From contig CP070729.1 in assembly GCA_020351185.1 (NCBI GenBank), positions 1,141,051 to 1,173,772 of the forward strand: a DNA stretch of 32,722 nt, in the 5' to 3' direction. This DNA comes from Dehalococcoidia bacterium. GTDB lineage: Bacteria > Chloroflexota > Dehalococcoidia > Dehalococcoidales > G020351185. Under the pieces are notes generated by a model. That model ran no database searches. It was not told the DNA's origin and saw nothing but the letters and a program-made list of their open reading frames with translations. Below, in pieces: positions 32,229-32,722 of the stretch; position 1 is the stretch's first letter; each line of letters opens with the position of its first letter. The position numbers and the translations under genes were made by a program.

Positions 32229-32722
32229 TTGCATGAGACAGAAGAACAGGCAAAGCTGATAAGAAGGAGCAGTAAAGAAGCAATAAACCTAGCTATGGAA
32301 GGTAGGTGGCAAGAGGCGATAGCCGCCAATAAGAGCATTTTAGAAAATTACCCTAATGACGTTGATGCTTATAATCGTCTGGGACGAGCTTACATGGAGT
32401 TAGGTGAGTATTCGCTTGCTCGGGAGGCATATAGCAGAACAAAAGAAATAGACCCCTATAGTACCATTGCCGAAAAGAACCTACGCCGCCTTGCCCACCT
32501 CAAAGAAACCGGTATCATCCCCGGGAATGATTTCCAGCGAGTTAAACCCCAGGTTTTCATCGAGGAAACTGGTAAAACGGGGATAGTAAGGCTTTACCGC
32601 TTGGCGACGAATGAAGTCCTTGCTGAGGTTGATGCCGGCGATAGAGTCAATCTGAAAATTGTTGACTCCAATCTTATAGTTGAAAACCTGCGCCAGCAGT
32701 ATCTGGGACAAATAGAGCCAAG
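32229..32722 (+). CDS. TPR-repeat protein, N-terminal part (3' cut by window)
   Basis: An open frame runs to the window edge with at least 164 codons. Two tetratricopeptide repeats are visible: EAINLAMEGRWQEAIAANKSILENYPND and AYNRLGRAYMELGEYSLAREAYSRTKEIDPYS, with the W/Y-G-A-P pattern of TPR helices. A charged spacer (AEKNLRRLAHLKETGIIPGND) and a beta-type segment (KTGIVRLYRLATNEVLAEVDAGDRVNLKIVDSNLIVE) follow. The start is probably TTG at 32229 with AGAGG 10 bases upstream; an in-frame TGA at 32208-32210 blocks a longer one, and a later ATG at 32304 is possible. No signal peptide is seen, so it is likely cytoplasmic. Function unknown. Confidence 0.75.
   Translation, partial: MHETEEQAKLIRRSSKEAINLAMEGRWQEAIAANKSILENYPNDVDAYNRLGRAYMELGEYSLAREAYSRTKEIDPYSTIAEKNLRRLAHLKETGIIPGNDFQRVKPQVFIEETGKTGIVRLYRLATNEVLAEVDAGDRVNLKIVDSNLIVENLRQQYLGQIEP

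Overview
The window looks like core chromosome of a bacterium of the phylum Chloroflexota, probably class Dehalococcoidia. This is an inference from gene content and order: dnaA, obg, nadD, gyrB, hisS and rel are clustered; pyrF is of the type 2 form and is followed by a DUF951 gene; the lexA operator is of the GAAC-N4-GTTC type; and secreted proteins are lipoproteins. No sequence search was available. Base composition is moderate, with AT-rich intergenic regions. TTG and GTG start codons are common (folC, rpsT, gyrB, mazG and the nitroreductase gene on TTG; hisS, fmt and the apgM-like gene on GTG).

Layout. 1-3227 is a potassium-uptake region: the tail of one TrkA/RCK gene, trkH, then a separately promoted uspA-like gene with a half-length and a full-length RCK gene. 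3376-6918 (minus strand) is an energy-coupling-factor cobalt/nickel transporter, cbiM-PDGLE-cbiQ-cbiO, with a trailing nitroreductase gene and a Fur-family regulator just upstream. Palindromes containing TTGCAA halves lie at both the regulator and cbiM promoters, which points to nickel control of the Nur kind. 6993-15650 holds housekeeping genes (dtd, folC, pyrF, ilvE, plsY) mixed with accessory ones: a small SWIM zinc-finger protein, a lipoprotein with eight SGA(S/T) turns, a DUF4382-like lipoprotein, an MscS channel ending in a zinc ribbon, and a class II aldolase-fold enzyme.

15742-26068 is the information-processing block: lexA with an SOS operator over its start region, rpsT, the bifunctional rel (p)ppGpp enzyme, hisS, gyrB, nadD, obg and dnaA. 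The AT-rich gaps on both sides of dnaA are the best candidates for the replication origin. 26505-32722 runs mainly rightwards: fmt, mazG, a methyltransferase gene, a convergent tRNA-Pro(CGG), an ApgM-like gene next to aspartate kinase lysC (a known context for a proposed alternative homoserine kinase), a strong terminator, a one-domain nfu on the minus strand, and the start of a TPR protein cut by the window edge.

I found no insertion sequence, prophage, CRISPR array or defence system. The more interesting signals are local: the Nur-like operators, changed DNA-contact residues in DnaA, a Pro in the GyrB EGDSAGG motif, a terminator-like hairpin directly before the SWIM gene's ribosome binding site, and palindromes over the candidate -10 boxes of pyrF and nfu.
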